Assembly: GCA_003247575.1 (NCBI GenBank)
Contig: QJZC01000056.1
Location: 1 to 60,235 of the forward strand
Direction: 5' to 3'
From: Pseudomonadota bacterium
GTDB taxonomy: Bacteria; Myxococcota_A; UBA9160; SZUA-336
Length of the DNA stretch: 60,235 bases
Of the stretch, positions 8,478-16,188 are shown piece by piece. The number at the start of each line of letters is the position of its first letter. Within the stretch, counting starts at the first letter, position 1. The notes under the pieces were generated by a model. The model was given only the letters and a program-made list of their open reading frames with translations, was not told the origin of the DNA and did no database searches. The translations under genes and the position numbers were made by a program.

Positions 8478-9349
8478 AGCCCTGGCAGGCTCGCGACAAG
8501 GCGCTGCTGTGGGTGAGGCACTCTACTCGTCTCTCCTATGGCGAGCCGGTCGTGGAGGCGCGCAGTGAGGTGCGCAAGACGCCCGTCGATACCGGCCTCC
8601 AGCGCGTGGTGACGACCAAGCTCGAAGTCGATCCCGGAGTCGTCGTGCGCGCGCATACGGACTACTTCGGCTCGGCCGTACGTCGCTTCAATATCCTCGA
8701 ACCGCATTCGTCGGTCGAGGTGGTCAGTGAGTCGGTGGTGGAGACGAGCGACGCCGTCTGCTGCGGTCCCGAAGCGGCGCCAGATCCGCGCCCTTGGGGA
8801 CAACGGCTCGCAGAGTTCCTGCACGCGTCGCCACGGGTGCCGCCGCTCGATGCGTATGCCGAGATTCCAAGTCGAGTTTCACCGGAGTTGGGGCCGGAGG
8901 AATTTCTCGAGGCATTGCAGGACCTAGGTGCGACCTTCCGTAAGCGCTTTCGCCATGACACGACCCTGACGAACGTGCATTCGAGCCCGGCAGAGCTGTT
9001 CGACAAGGGTGGCGGGGTATGCCAGGACTTCGCACACGCCATGCTCGGCGTGCTCAGGCGTGCGCGTGTCCCGGCGCGCTATGCGAGTGGGTACATCTAC
9101 GATGCGTCGCCGGAAGAAGGCGGGACGCACGTCGAGGGGGCAGCGGCGAGTCACGCCTGGGTCCAGGCGTGGCATCCCGAGCTGGGTTGGGTGGGAATCG
9201 ACCCCACCAACAACAAGTTGGTCGATTGGCAGTACGTTCGGGTCGCCGTCGGGCGAGACTACACCGACGTTCAGCCGATGCGCGGAGTCTTCGTGGGAGC
9301 TTCGGAGCAGGAGCTCTTCGTCGAGGTCAAGGTCAAGCGCGTCGGCTGA
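8474..9349 (+). CDS. Transglutaminase-like cysteine peptidase of the ATP-grasp triad
   Basis: 291 residues with the two-part structure usual for this family: an N-terminal beta-rich domain (about 1-100, starting VRHSTRLSYGEPVVEARSEV), then a transglutaminase-like core. The catalytic Cys lies in GGGVCQDFAHAMLG (about 178-191), the His in ASHAWVQAWHPELGW (about 221-235), and the Asp in GIDPTNN (about 237-243). No signal peptide is visible, so it probably works in the cytoplasm with the two upstream proteins, perhaps hydrolysing the amide bonds the ligase makes. Starts at a GTG that overlaps the previous stop as GTGA. Confidence 0.92.
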   Translation: MKPWQARDKALLWVRHSTRLSYGEPVVEARSEVRKTPVDTGLQRVVTTKLEVDPGVVVRAHTDYFGSAVRRFNILEPHSSVEVVSESVVETSDAVCCGPEAAPDPRPWGQRLAEFLHASPRVPPLDAYAEIPSRVSPELGPEEFLEALQDLGATFRKRFRHDTTLTNVHSSPAELFDKGGGVCQDFAHAMLGVLRRARVPARYASGYIYDASPEEGGTHVEGAAASHAWVQAWHPELGWVGIDPTNNKLVDWQYVRVAVGRDYTDVQPMRGVFVGASEQELFVEVKVKRVG

Positions 9350-9427
9350 TTCGCACAGAGGGAGGCTCGGTACCCCGCTGACTCGGGTGCCGTTCGCGAT
9401 TCTTGCTCTCGCTACCCTTTCGAAATC

Positions 9428-10141
9428 TTATCCAGGCGAGGTGGCTCTCAGATAGGTCGTGATCACTTCGTCGTGATAACGTCCTTCGGCGTCTCTGCAC
9501 TGAAGGTAAGCACCGGTCTGATCGAGCTTCTTGCGGCAAACCGCCTGACAGGGACCCATGTAGACAAAGCCACATCTGTTCTTCTGATGGGTTTTGCCGG
9601 CGAGAGCGCACACTCTCGTTCGGAACGCGCCGCTGCCTGTATCCGCGTCTCGACCGCTGCAAGCATATCGCTTCGACTGAGAGTTCCGACTGAACAAGTT
9701 TCCATAGAAGGATCCCTCTTCCAGTAAGCTGCCTCTTCGTTCTGGATTCGAAGAATCCCCATGGGCCAATGCAGGATGACCTCCCGTAAGCAAGACCCGA
9801 ACGGGGAGGCCAAAGTAATTTGTCCGCGCCATCAGGCATGCGCTCACCCAGCGCTGCTCTTCCTCACTCAGGGGACGGTGGACCCACTCAGACGCCAGTC
9901 CCAGCTCGCCCTTGAAGACACGCTTGCTTTTGCCCTCTCGATGGACCAGGGATTGGTTCGGCATGAGGGCGCACGAACTCTGGTACTCCAGCACTTTGAT
10001 GTTGTCAGGTCGAAGCTTGACGTGAGGGGGTAGGGAGTACTCGACAGAGATCTCCTTGCGAGCAGCTGCAGGCGACAGGACGAGAAGAACGCACTCGAGA
10101 AGTATGAACAGGAAGGGCAGAGAGGGTAGGCGGCGATACAT
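9428..10141 (-). CDS. Secreted cysteine-rich hypothetical protein
   Basis: 237 residues starting MYRRLPSLPFLFILLECVLL, a clear signal peptide ending near SPAAARKE. The mature part has about eight cysteines, including a C-terminal group in YACSG, RVCALAG, RCGFVYMGPCQAVCRK and LQCRD that probably form disulfides. It also contains WVSACLMARTNYFGLPVRVLL, a pattern I associate with uncharacterised secreted proteins of myxobacteria and similar bacteria. I chose ATG 10141 because GGGGGA lies nine bases upstream and the signal peptide begins there; the frame is open to 10288. G+C looks lower than in neighbouring genes, which may indicate transfer. No function can be assigned. Confidence 0.65.
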   Translation of the reverse strand: MYRRLPSLPFLFILLECVLLVLSPAAARKEISVEYSLPPHVKLRPDNIKVLEYQSSCALMPNQSLVHREGKSKRVFKGELGLASEWVHRPLSEEEQRWVSACLMARTNYFGLPVRVLLTGGHPALAHGDSSNPERRGSLLEEGSFYGNLFSRNSQSKRYACSGRDADTGSGAFRTRVCALAGKTHQKNRCGFVYMGPCQAVCRKKLDQTGAYLQCRDAEGRYHDEVITTYLRATSPG

Positions 10142-10242
10142 CTCGACGTTTCCCCCAGAAGGGGGCTGGGAAGCAATGCAAGAAGCACTGCCTCCTTCAC
10201 CTCCAGGGTCTAGTGGGCTTCTGATGGCGCAAAGCCTGGAAG

Positions 10243-10866
10243 CTATAGTTTGCTCAGCTCCGAGGGCTGGATTCCATTGCTGATCCATATGTTCCCGTCT
10301 GGATCATCATCGTCACCCGGACCGGCGCATACAGCTTCGCGTCCATCGCAGCAGGAGCTGTCCGGGTCGGAGCCTTCCCGATCGTCGGCTACGAGGTCGT
10401 CCGTGTCGCCTCCCTCGCGCGTCGGATCGGGGGCGCGCGGCGAGACATCGAGGAACGCCACGTCGGCCTCGGCCCACGACCAGTCGGCGCCGGCTCGCAC
10501 TCGAACCGTGTGAGTACAACCGCTCACCAGCTGGACCTCGGGGAGGAGGATCTCACGATAGAAGCCGTCCGACAGCGCGACGAACAGCTTCAGGTCTGCC
10601 ACGAGGTCTCCCCCTTCGTCCTCGAAATAGAGGTCGAACGCCGCGGTGCTCGCGGCGGCCTCATCGTCGTCGTTCAAGATCAGATCATCGACGGCGCATA
10701 CTGAACACGTCCCATCTCGGAGCGGCGCAGCTCCACCGATGAGTCGGACCGGAACGGACCGAATCGTGAACTCATCTGCGAGTGCCCCCCGAGAGCTGGC
10801 GATCGAGCCGATGACGAGTGTCGTTGCCACGAGAGCGCTCGAGCAAACCCGGATCAGGTGCCTCAT
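10243..10866 (-). CDS. Secreted hypothetical protein with acidic C-terminal tail
   Basis: 207 residues with signal peptide MRHLIRVCSSALVATTLVIG and a likely cut after SRGALA. The mature part looks like a single beta-sandwich (TIRSVPVRLIGGAAPL, FDLYFEDEGGDLVADLKLFV, VRVRAGADWSWAEADVAFLD). It carries a CSVCAVDD motif near the start and ends in an Asp/Gly-rich region with a paired CC. Acidic stretches such as NDDDE and GDDDDPDG could bind calcium (inference). It lies 101 bp upstream of the cysteine-rich secreted gene on the same strand, so they may be co-transcribed. Not recognised. Confidence 0.55.
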   Translation of the reverse strand: MRHLIRVCSSALVATTLVIGSIASSRGALADEFTIRSVPVRLIGGAAPLRDGTCSVCAVDDLILNDDDEAAASTAAFDLYFEDEGGDLVADLKLFVALSDGFYREILLPEVQLVSGCTHTVRVRAGADWSWAEADVAFLDVSPRAPDPTREGGDTDDLVADDREGSDPDSSCCDGREAVCAGPGDDDDPDGNIWISNGIQPSELSKL

Positions 10867-11196
10867 TTCGTGTCTCCTTGCGAATGTTCAACGATCCCCG
10901 TCGCTCGCGGTTACACCGATGCGGCGCGTGCCTGCACGTGCCGCGGCGCCCGCCGAGCCATGGACTCGTACGGACGAGACATTTATCAGAACGCATGAGC
11001 GCAGGCTTCTCCCTCACCTTGCAACGCGAGGACGCCTCGAGGCTGCATGCAACGACGGATGCGGACTCGGCGACTACGCGACGCGCAGGTCGCTCGTCGA
11101 GGGCTTACGCCGCGGTTGACTCCGATGGGGCTCTCTTGGACGCGGGGCCTCGGACCTGGTGCCTCGGCGTCCGCCGAAGCGGGCCTCGGGCCGCGT
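10867..11196. other. Intergenic region, 330 bp, nothing assignable
   Basis: Lies between the start of the secreted-protein gene (10866, minus) and the end of the oxidoreductase gene (11197, minus). It must hold the promoter of the former and the transcription end of the latter. I see no clear hairpin with a T-run and no convincing coding frame on either strand. Confidence 0.5.
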
Positions 11197-14100
11197 TCAG
11201 CTCAGCTTGGCCAGCTCGTCCTGGACCTGCAGGCGCACCGCCTGCGCCCGCTCTTCCTTGACGCGTTCGAAGCCGCGGATCTCGGATACCCTTTCCGCGA
11301 GCGCGGCGCAGGCGTCCAGGTTGGCGGGGCTGACGACCTTGCCCAGGCGTTCGAGCAGCTCGACGTACCAGCCGATCAGTTCGCGCTCGAGTCTGCGGGC
11401 GCGCAGCCAACGGAAGGGATCCGCCAAGCGGCCGCGAAGCCCGCGCAGCCGGTAGAGCAACGAGAACATTGGATCCGCGGCCGCGCGTCCGATGCGAACC
11501 TTCTTGGCTAGCCCGAGCTTGCGCAAGAGCGGTGGCTCCAGGTAGTAGTGCATCCTCGGGCGACCCTCGAAGCGAGCCTCCAGCCAACGCCGATACGGAC
11601 CGCGGAGCAGCAGGCGCGCCACCTCGTACTCGTCCTTGTATGCCATCACTCGATAGAGCTCGCGGCAGGCGATGCCGAACAGTCGCAGAGAGCCGGGCTT
11701 TGCGCGGAGCTCTGCGCGATGAACACGAGAAAGTGTATGTAGGTACGCGCGCGCGTATGCGGCGTGTTGGTAATCGACCAGGTCACATGCGAAGGCAGCA
11801 CAGATCTCGATGCTTCGGGTGACCTCGCGGCCTGGGCCGCACGCGCGCAGGCTGGCTGCGAGGTGGCTCCAGTCCGAGCCTAGCAGCTGCTCCGCGGCTT
11901 CGGGGGAGCCCGCGTCTCCGATGCTCGGCGCGCGCGAATCGGCCAGGAGCCCTTCGACGAGGTCGGGATCGTGTGCGACCGCCCGACCCAGATGCAGCGC
12001 CGCTAGATTTTCGGCGACCGAAATCCCGCTGTCACGGATCGTCGCTTCGAGGGATGCCAAGGTCAGCGGCAGCAGTCCGAGCTGGAGAGCTGCGCCGAGG
12101 AGTGCGACGTTCGCGGCACGCGCGCTGCCGAGGACCGCTTCGGTCAGCTCTCCGCCACGAAGGCGGAACAGAGAGCGCGAGCAGCGATCGAGCTGGTCAC
12201 ACAGCATCTCGAGCGAGCGTCCGCGCACCTTCGGGTCACTCACTTCCGGGGCGGTCGGGGCGAGAGCTTCGAGCACGAGGGTGTGGGTGCGCTGTGCATC
12301 GATGCAGATCAGCGAATCTGGCTCGTTGGTGCTCAGGGGGTCGAGTGCGAAGCAGACGTCGGCGCTGCCCCAGCCCACGCGCGCGCTTCCGGAGATCGGT
12401 TCGGTGCTCAGGATGCAGTGGGAGGTGACCCGGCCTCCGCGCTGGGCCAGCCCAGTCTGGTCGAGGTGGAGTGCGTGGAGGCCGTCGTACTCCGCGGCAC
12501 GCAGCAGAATCGCATTCAGGGTGACGACTCCGGTGCTTCCGATGCCCGCGGTCAGGATCTCGAAGCGATGACCGTCGAGTGTCGCGCGCGGGGGTGGCGG
12601 GATGCTGTCGCGGTCGAAGGGAAGTGCGCGCGTCGACGGAGCCTCCTGGATCTCTAGACTGATGAAGGCTGGGCACTCTCCGTCGAGACAGGAGCGGTCG
12701 TCCGTGCAGGACGTCTCGTGCACTTCGGTCTTGCGGCCGAGGGCCGTCTGTACGGGCCAGAGGGACAGGCAGCTCGATCGCGTGCCGCAGTCGCCGCAGC
12801 CCTCACACACGTCGCGTTGGATCGCGATGCGCTCGTTGCGCCGCGGAAGGATTCCGCGCTTCTCCATGCGCGCCTTTTGATTCGAGCACACCTGGTCGAA
12901 GAGCACGACGGTGACGCCGGGTTGCTCGCGCAAATGTCGCAGGCCTTCTTCGTAGTCTTCACGCGGGATGAGCTCGAGCTTGGCTTCCTTCCTGGCGAGT
13001 TCGAGTAGCTCCGAGTCGCTGCTGACTGCGATCACCCGCGCGACCCCCTCGGCTAGGAGCTCGCGTACCAGTTCGGCAGCCGACTTGAGCCCCACGGGAG
13101 TCTGCCCGCCGGTCATCGCGATCACGCCGTTGTAGAGGATGCGGTAGGTGATGGTGACCCCGGCCTCCACACAGGCGCGGAGCGCCAAGCGGCCAGAGTG
13201 GAAGTACGTGCCATCTCCGATGTTCTGGAAGATGTGCCTTGGGTCGACGTAGTGGGAGAGACCGATCCACTGGGATCCCTCTGAGCCCATCGCATTGATG
13301 AACTGCACTCCATCTCCTTGCAGCAACGCGAGCGTGTGGCAGCCGATCCCTCCTCCCGCGAGCGACCCCTCGGGAACCTGAGTCGAGCGCGTATGTGGGC
13401 AACCGCTACAGAAATGAGGCTTCCGACCGGGCTCCAGACGTTCTACTCGTAGGGCGAATGGGTGCGGAATCTGGCGCGCCCTCTCTGCGAGGTCCGGGCG
13501 GGAGAGTGCGAGGTCCGGGCGCGAGAGGCGCCTACTCAGATACTCCGCCAGGTCACGCGCGATGACTTCGCTGCGCACGTCGGTATTGCGTGCCAGCCAC
13601 GGTTTCCCCTGGGCGTCGTACTGTCCGAGCACGCGGGGGCGACTGCGGCTGTTGCAGAGCTCGGCGCGCAGGTGCGTCTCGAGGAATCCACGGCGCTCGT
13701 CGAGCACGATCACCTCTTCGAGACCCTCGGCGAACTCCTGGATGCGCCGCGAGTCGAGGGGATAGAGGAGCTGCACGCGCAGCAGTCTCAATCCCAGGCG
13801 CGCGCGCTCGCGCTGATCGAGCCCGAGCCGGTCCAAGGCAGAAACGAGCTCGCGGTAGAGCCTGCCCGCAGCGACGATGCCGATCCGCTCGCTGCCTTGG
13901 TGTCCGTCGATCGGGTTCAGGCCGTTGGCGTGCGCGAAGCGACGAGCGGCCTCGAGGCGGTGATAGATCACCTCCTCCTCGACGCGGTTGACTCGCGGTG
14001 CAAGGAGGTAGGTCTCGATCCGCTTGGCAAAGGGCTGTCCGTCGATCTCGAAGTCGGGGAGCTTCGGCGGAGCTGCGTCCTCCCTTACGTCGAAGATGCT

Positions 14101-14748
14101 GCCCCCGTCGGCGACATCGGGGACGATCTTGAGGGCGGTCCAGAGGCCGCTGTAGCGCGACAATGCGAATGCGTAGCGTCCGAGCTCCAGGACTTCGGCA
14201 GCATCTGCGGGATACAAGGTCGGGACGTATGCGTGTGCCAGGGCCGTCTCGCTGTGGCTCGGCAGCGAGGAGCTCTTGCACATCGGATCGTCGGCAACGA
14301 GTGCGAGCGCGCCCCCATGGCGCGAGATGCCGATGAAGTTGGAGTGTCGAATCACGTCGATGGCGCGGTCCAGGCCAGGTGCCTTACCGAACCAGAGGCC
14401 CAGCACGCCGTCGTATCCGCTGTGAGGAAACTGATCGAGCATCTGGGTTCCGCACACCGCCCCGGCGGCCAGCTCCTCGTTCAGTCCGGGGACCAGGCGC
14501 ACGTCCTCACGGTCGAGCAGCTCACGAAGCCGCAGCAAGGTCTGATCTAGCCCGGCCAGCGGTGACCCAGGGTAACCGCTATAGAAGGCGCCAACGCGAA
14601 GGCCGTTCAGGCGATCGCGGCGCAGCTGGTCCAGGGAGATCCGGATCAGAGCCTGGAGGCCCGTCAGATGGACGGGGCCGCTCTCTCGCGTGTAGCGTTC
14701 CCACAGGGGAGGGACGTTCTCGACGGAAGCATTCATCGGTCGATCCAT
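11197..14748 (-). CDS. Fused indolepyruvate:ferredoxin oxidoreductase family protein
   Basis: About 1183 residues, the size of the fused 2-oxoacid:ferredoxin oxidoreductases of proteobacteria. N-terminal alpha part (about 10-400) contains GLQALIRISLDQLRRDRLNG and AFYSGYPGSPLAGLD. The TPP-binding part (about 430-600) has HFCSGCPHTRST, GGIGCHTLALLQGDGVQ and GSEGSQWIG. A [4Fe-4S] module follows (about 655-710: CEGCGDCGTRSSC and further cysteines). The gamma domain (about 730-910) has GIGSTGVVTLNAILL and DQTGLAQRGGRVTSH, and the C-terminal 200 residues resemble DUF6537. It oxidatively decarboxylates arylpyruvates or branched 2-oxoacids to acyl-CoA, giving electrons to ferredoxin, in aromatic or branched amino acid catabolism. 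ATG 14748 (MDRPMNASV) fits better than an open extension to 14811. An in-frame 21-bp duplication lies at 13487-13528. Confidence 0.93.
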   Translation of the reverse strand: MDRPMNASVENVPPLWERYTRESGPVHLTGLQALIRISLDQLRRDRLNGLRVGAFYSGYPGSPLAGLDQTLLRLRELLDREDVRLVPGLNEELAAGAVCGTQMLDQFPHSGYDGVLGLWFGKAPGLDRAIDVIRHSNFIGISRHGGALALVADDPMCKSSSLPSHSETALAHAYVPTLYPADAAEVLELGRYAFALSRYSGLWTALKIVPDVADGGSIFDVREDAAPPKLPDFEIDGQPFAKRIETYLLAPRVNRVEEEVIYHRLEAARRFAHANGLNPIDGHQGSERIGIVAAGRLYRELVSALDRLGLDQRERARLGLRLLRVQLLYPLDSRRIQEFAEGLEEVIVLDERRGFLETHLRAELCNSRSRPRVLGQYDAQGKPWLARNTDVRSEVIARDLAEYLSRRLSRPDLALSRPDLAERARQIPHPFALRVERLEPGRKPHFCSGCPHTRSTQVPEGSLAGGGIGCHTLALLQGDGVQFINAMGSEGSQWIGLSHYVDPRHIFQNIGDGTYFHSGRLALRACVEAGVTITYRILYNGVIAMTGGQTPVGLKSAAELVRELLAEGVARVIAVSSDSELLELARKEAKLELIPREDYEEGLRHLREQPGVTVVLFDQVCSNQKARMEKRGILPRRNERIAIQRDVCEGCGDCGTRSSCLSLWPVQTALGRKTEVHETSCTDDRSCLDGECPAFISLEIQEAPSTRALPFDRDSIPPPPRATLDGHRFEILTAGIGSTGVVTLNAILLRAAEYDGLHALHLDQTGLAQRGGRVTSHCILSTEPISGSARVGWGSADVCFALDPLSTNEPDSLICIDAQRTHTLVLEALAPTAPEVSDPKVRGRSLEMLCDQLDRCSRSLFRLRGGELTEAVLGSARAANVALLGAALQLGLLPLTLASLEATIRDSGISVAENLAALHLGRAVAHDPDLVEGLLADSRAPSIGDAGSPEAAEQLLGSDWSHLAASLRACGPGREVTRSIEICAAFACDLVDYQHAAYARAYLHTLSRVHRAELRAKPGSLRLFGIACRELYRVMAYKDEYEVARLLLRGPYRRWLEARFEGRPRMHYYLEPPLLRKLGLAKKVRIGRAAADPMFSLLYRLRGLRGRLADPFRWLRARRLERELIGWYVELLERLGKVVSPANLDACAALAERVSEIRGFERVKEERAQAVRLQVQDELAKLS
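13487..13528. repeat. 21-bp in-frame tandem duplication inside the oxidoreductase gene
   Basis: Two adjacent 21-bp units, 13487-13507 and 13508-13528, share gcgaggtccgggcg and differ at a few bases near the end. On the coding strand they give the seven-residue repeat LSRPDLA twice, in a surface-like linker between the alpha and TPP domains. Confidence 0.85.
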
Positions 14749-15043
14749 CGTACACCCGCCAGGACGCGCTGCAGGTGAGCGGTGTCCGCGCTGTGGGCGA
14801 AGGCGCGACACCGTGGGCTGGTCGAGTCGGAATCGTTAGCGATCACGGGGACTTTTGGGGTGGCGAATCGCGCGTGTCGCGAATTTCTAATGTGGATTTC
14901 ATTCATTCATCAGGCGCTCGTGAGGTCGTCGCTCGGTTCACCGGTGCGGGGTCTCCGCGGGCTATGGAATGAGGTAAGATTCGGCGGAATCGAGGGGATG
15001 GGGTGGCAGCGGGTGCTACGTCGGAGCGTGGCCACCCGGGAGT

Positions 15044-15868
15044 ATGAGTGGAGTGATTGGTCGGAGCCGCTTTACATTCGAGGGCAAGGTCGCCGTGGTA
15101 ACGGGGGCATCGAGCGGAATCGGTCGCGCGCTGGCGTTGTTGCTGGCTAGGCGTGGCTGCGAGGTCGCACTGGTCGACATCGCGGCATCCGAGCTTGCCG
15201 AGACCCAGGCCATGCTCGCCGGCACCGGGAGCAAGGCTTCGAGCCACGTAGCCGACGTCTCCGATCGTGAGGTGATGCGGGAGCTTCCGAGCCGCGTACT
15301 CGATGCGCACGGGCGCGTGGACCTCGTGATCAACAATGCCGGGATCTCGAACGGCTACCTCTTCCGCGACCAACCGATCGAGAGCTTCGAGCGCGTGGTC
15401 GGTGTCAACCTCATGGGCGTGGTATACGGCTGTCGCTTCTTTCTGCCCCATCTCTTGGAGCGCCCGCAGGCTCGGATCGTGAACATCTCGAGCGTCTTCG
15501 GCTTCTTGGGAGTGCCGCGGCAGGCCGACTACTGCGTCACCAAGTTCGGTGTGAGGGGCCTGTCCGAGTCGCTCTGGGCGGAGCTCGCCGATACCTCTGT
15601 GCGTGTGCTCTGCGTACATCCTGCTGGTGTGCGCACGAACATCCTCGGGGGAGGCGACGGCTGGGATGACGACTTCGAAGAGACGCTCGAGCAGTTCCAG
15701 TCCGTTGCCCGGACGGGTCCGGACGAGGCCGCGGCGAAGATCGTCCGCGCGATCGAGCGCGGGAAGCTACGCCTGCGCATCGGACGCGAGGGGTATCTCG
15801 TGGACTGGCTCGCACGTCTGTTCCCCACCTTCTCGCGCTTTCTGGCGCGAACCCGATACGCGCAGTGA
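15044..15868 (+). CDS. Short-chain dehydrogenase/reductase
   Basis: 274-residue classical SDR. The Rossmann glycine motif is TGASSGIG (about 20-27), the NNAG motif lies near 98-101, the catalytic Ser is in VNISSVFGF (about 147-155) and the Tyr/Lys pair is YCVTK (about 164-168). The ending HPAGVRTNIL fits the usual substrate loop. The C-terminal 60 residues (GKLRLRIGREGYLVDWLARL) match SDRs of the group annotated as acetoin or lipid-type alcohol dehydrogenases, and substrate prediction is not possible. It lies divergent from the oxidoreductase gene across about 295 bp and upstream of the TonB receptor, without an obvious operon partner. Confidence 0.93.
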   Translation: MSGVIGRSRFTFEGKVAVVTGASSGIGRALALLLARRGCEVALVDIAASELAETQAMLAGTGSKASSHVADVSDREVMRELPSRVLDAHGRVDLVINNAGISNGYLFRDQPIESFERVVGVNLMGVVYGCRFFLPHLLERPQARIVNISSVFGFLGVPRQADYCVTKFGVRGLSESLWAELADTSVRVLCVHPAGVRTNILGGGDGWDDDFEETLEQFQSVARTGPDEAAAKIVRAIERGKLRLRIGREGYLVDWLARLFPTFSRFLARTRYAQ

Positions 15869-16188
15869 GGTGGCCCAGGGGCTCCTGAGTCCCGCCTCGT
15901 GACTCCTGCTCCTGACCCCTGACTTCCTTCTACCTGAGTCCTGACGCCTGCGGCCACAGCGCGCCGTGGCGCTCGTGGTGCTCTCTGTCGTGCGTCGTGC
16001 TCAGGCCGAGCTTCGTGTCGGTGTGCGCACTCGCAGGAAGCACCTCCGCACTACAGAAATTCCTCTGCGTGTTCGAAGCGAGTATTGCGCCACCGGTTTG
16101 CGACCTAGTTGCGTTCGCATGAGATCCGGCGCGCGAATCGTACCGCTTTGGAGGGCCCGTTGTGAGGCGCCCTGGTAAGGAGTCAGAC
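15869..16188. other. Intergenic region with CTGA/TCCTG-rich degenerate repeats
   Basis: About 320 bp between the SDR and the TonB receptor. At 15880-15952 there are several imperfect repeats of a pyrimidine-rich unit (gactcctg, ctcctgac, ccctgact, gagtcctgac), flanked by GTGGCC near 15870 and GGCCAC near 15952, which could pair into a large stem. The rest must hold the receptor promoter. AAGGAG stands seven bases before the receptor ATG. Confidence 0.45.
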
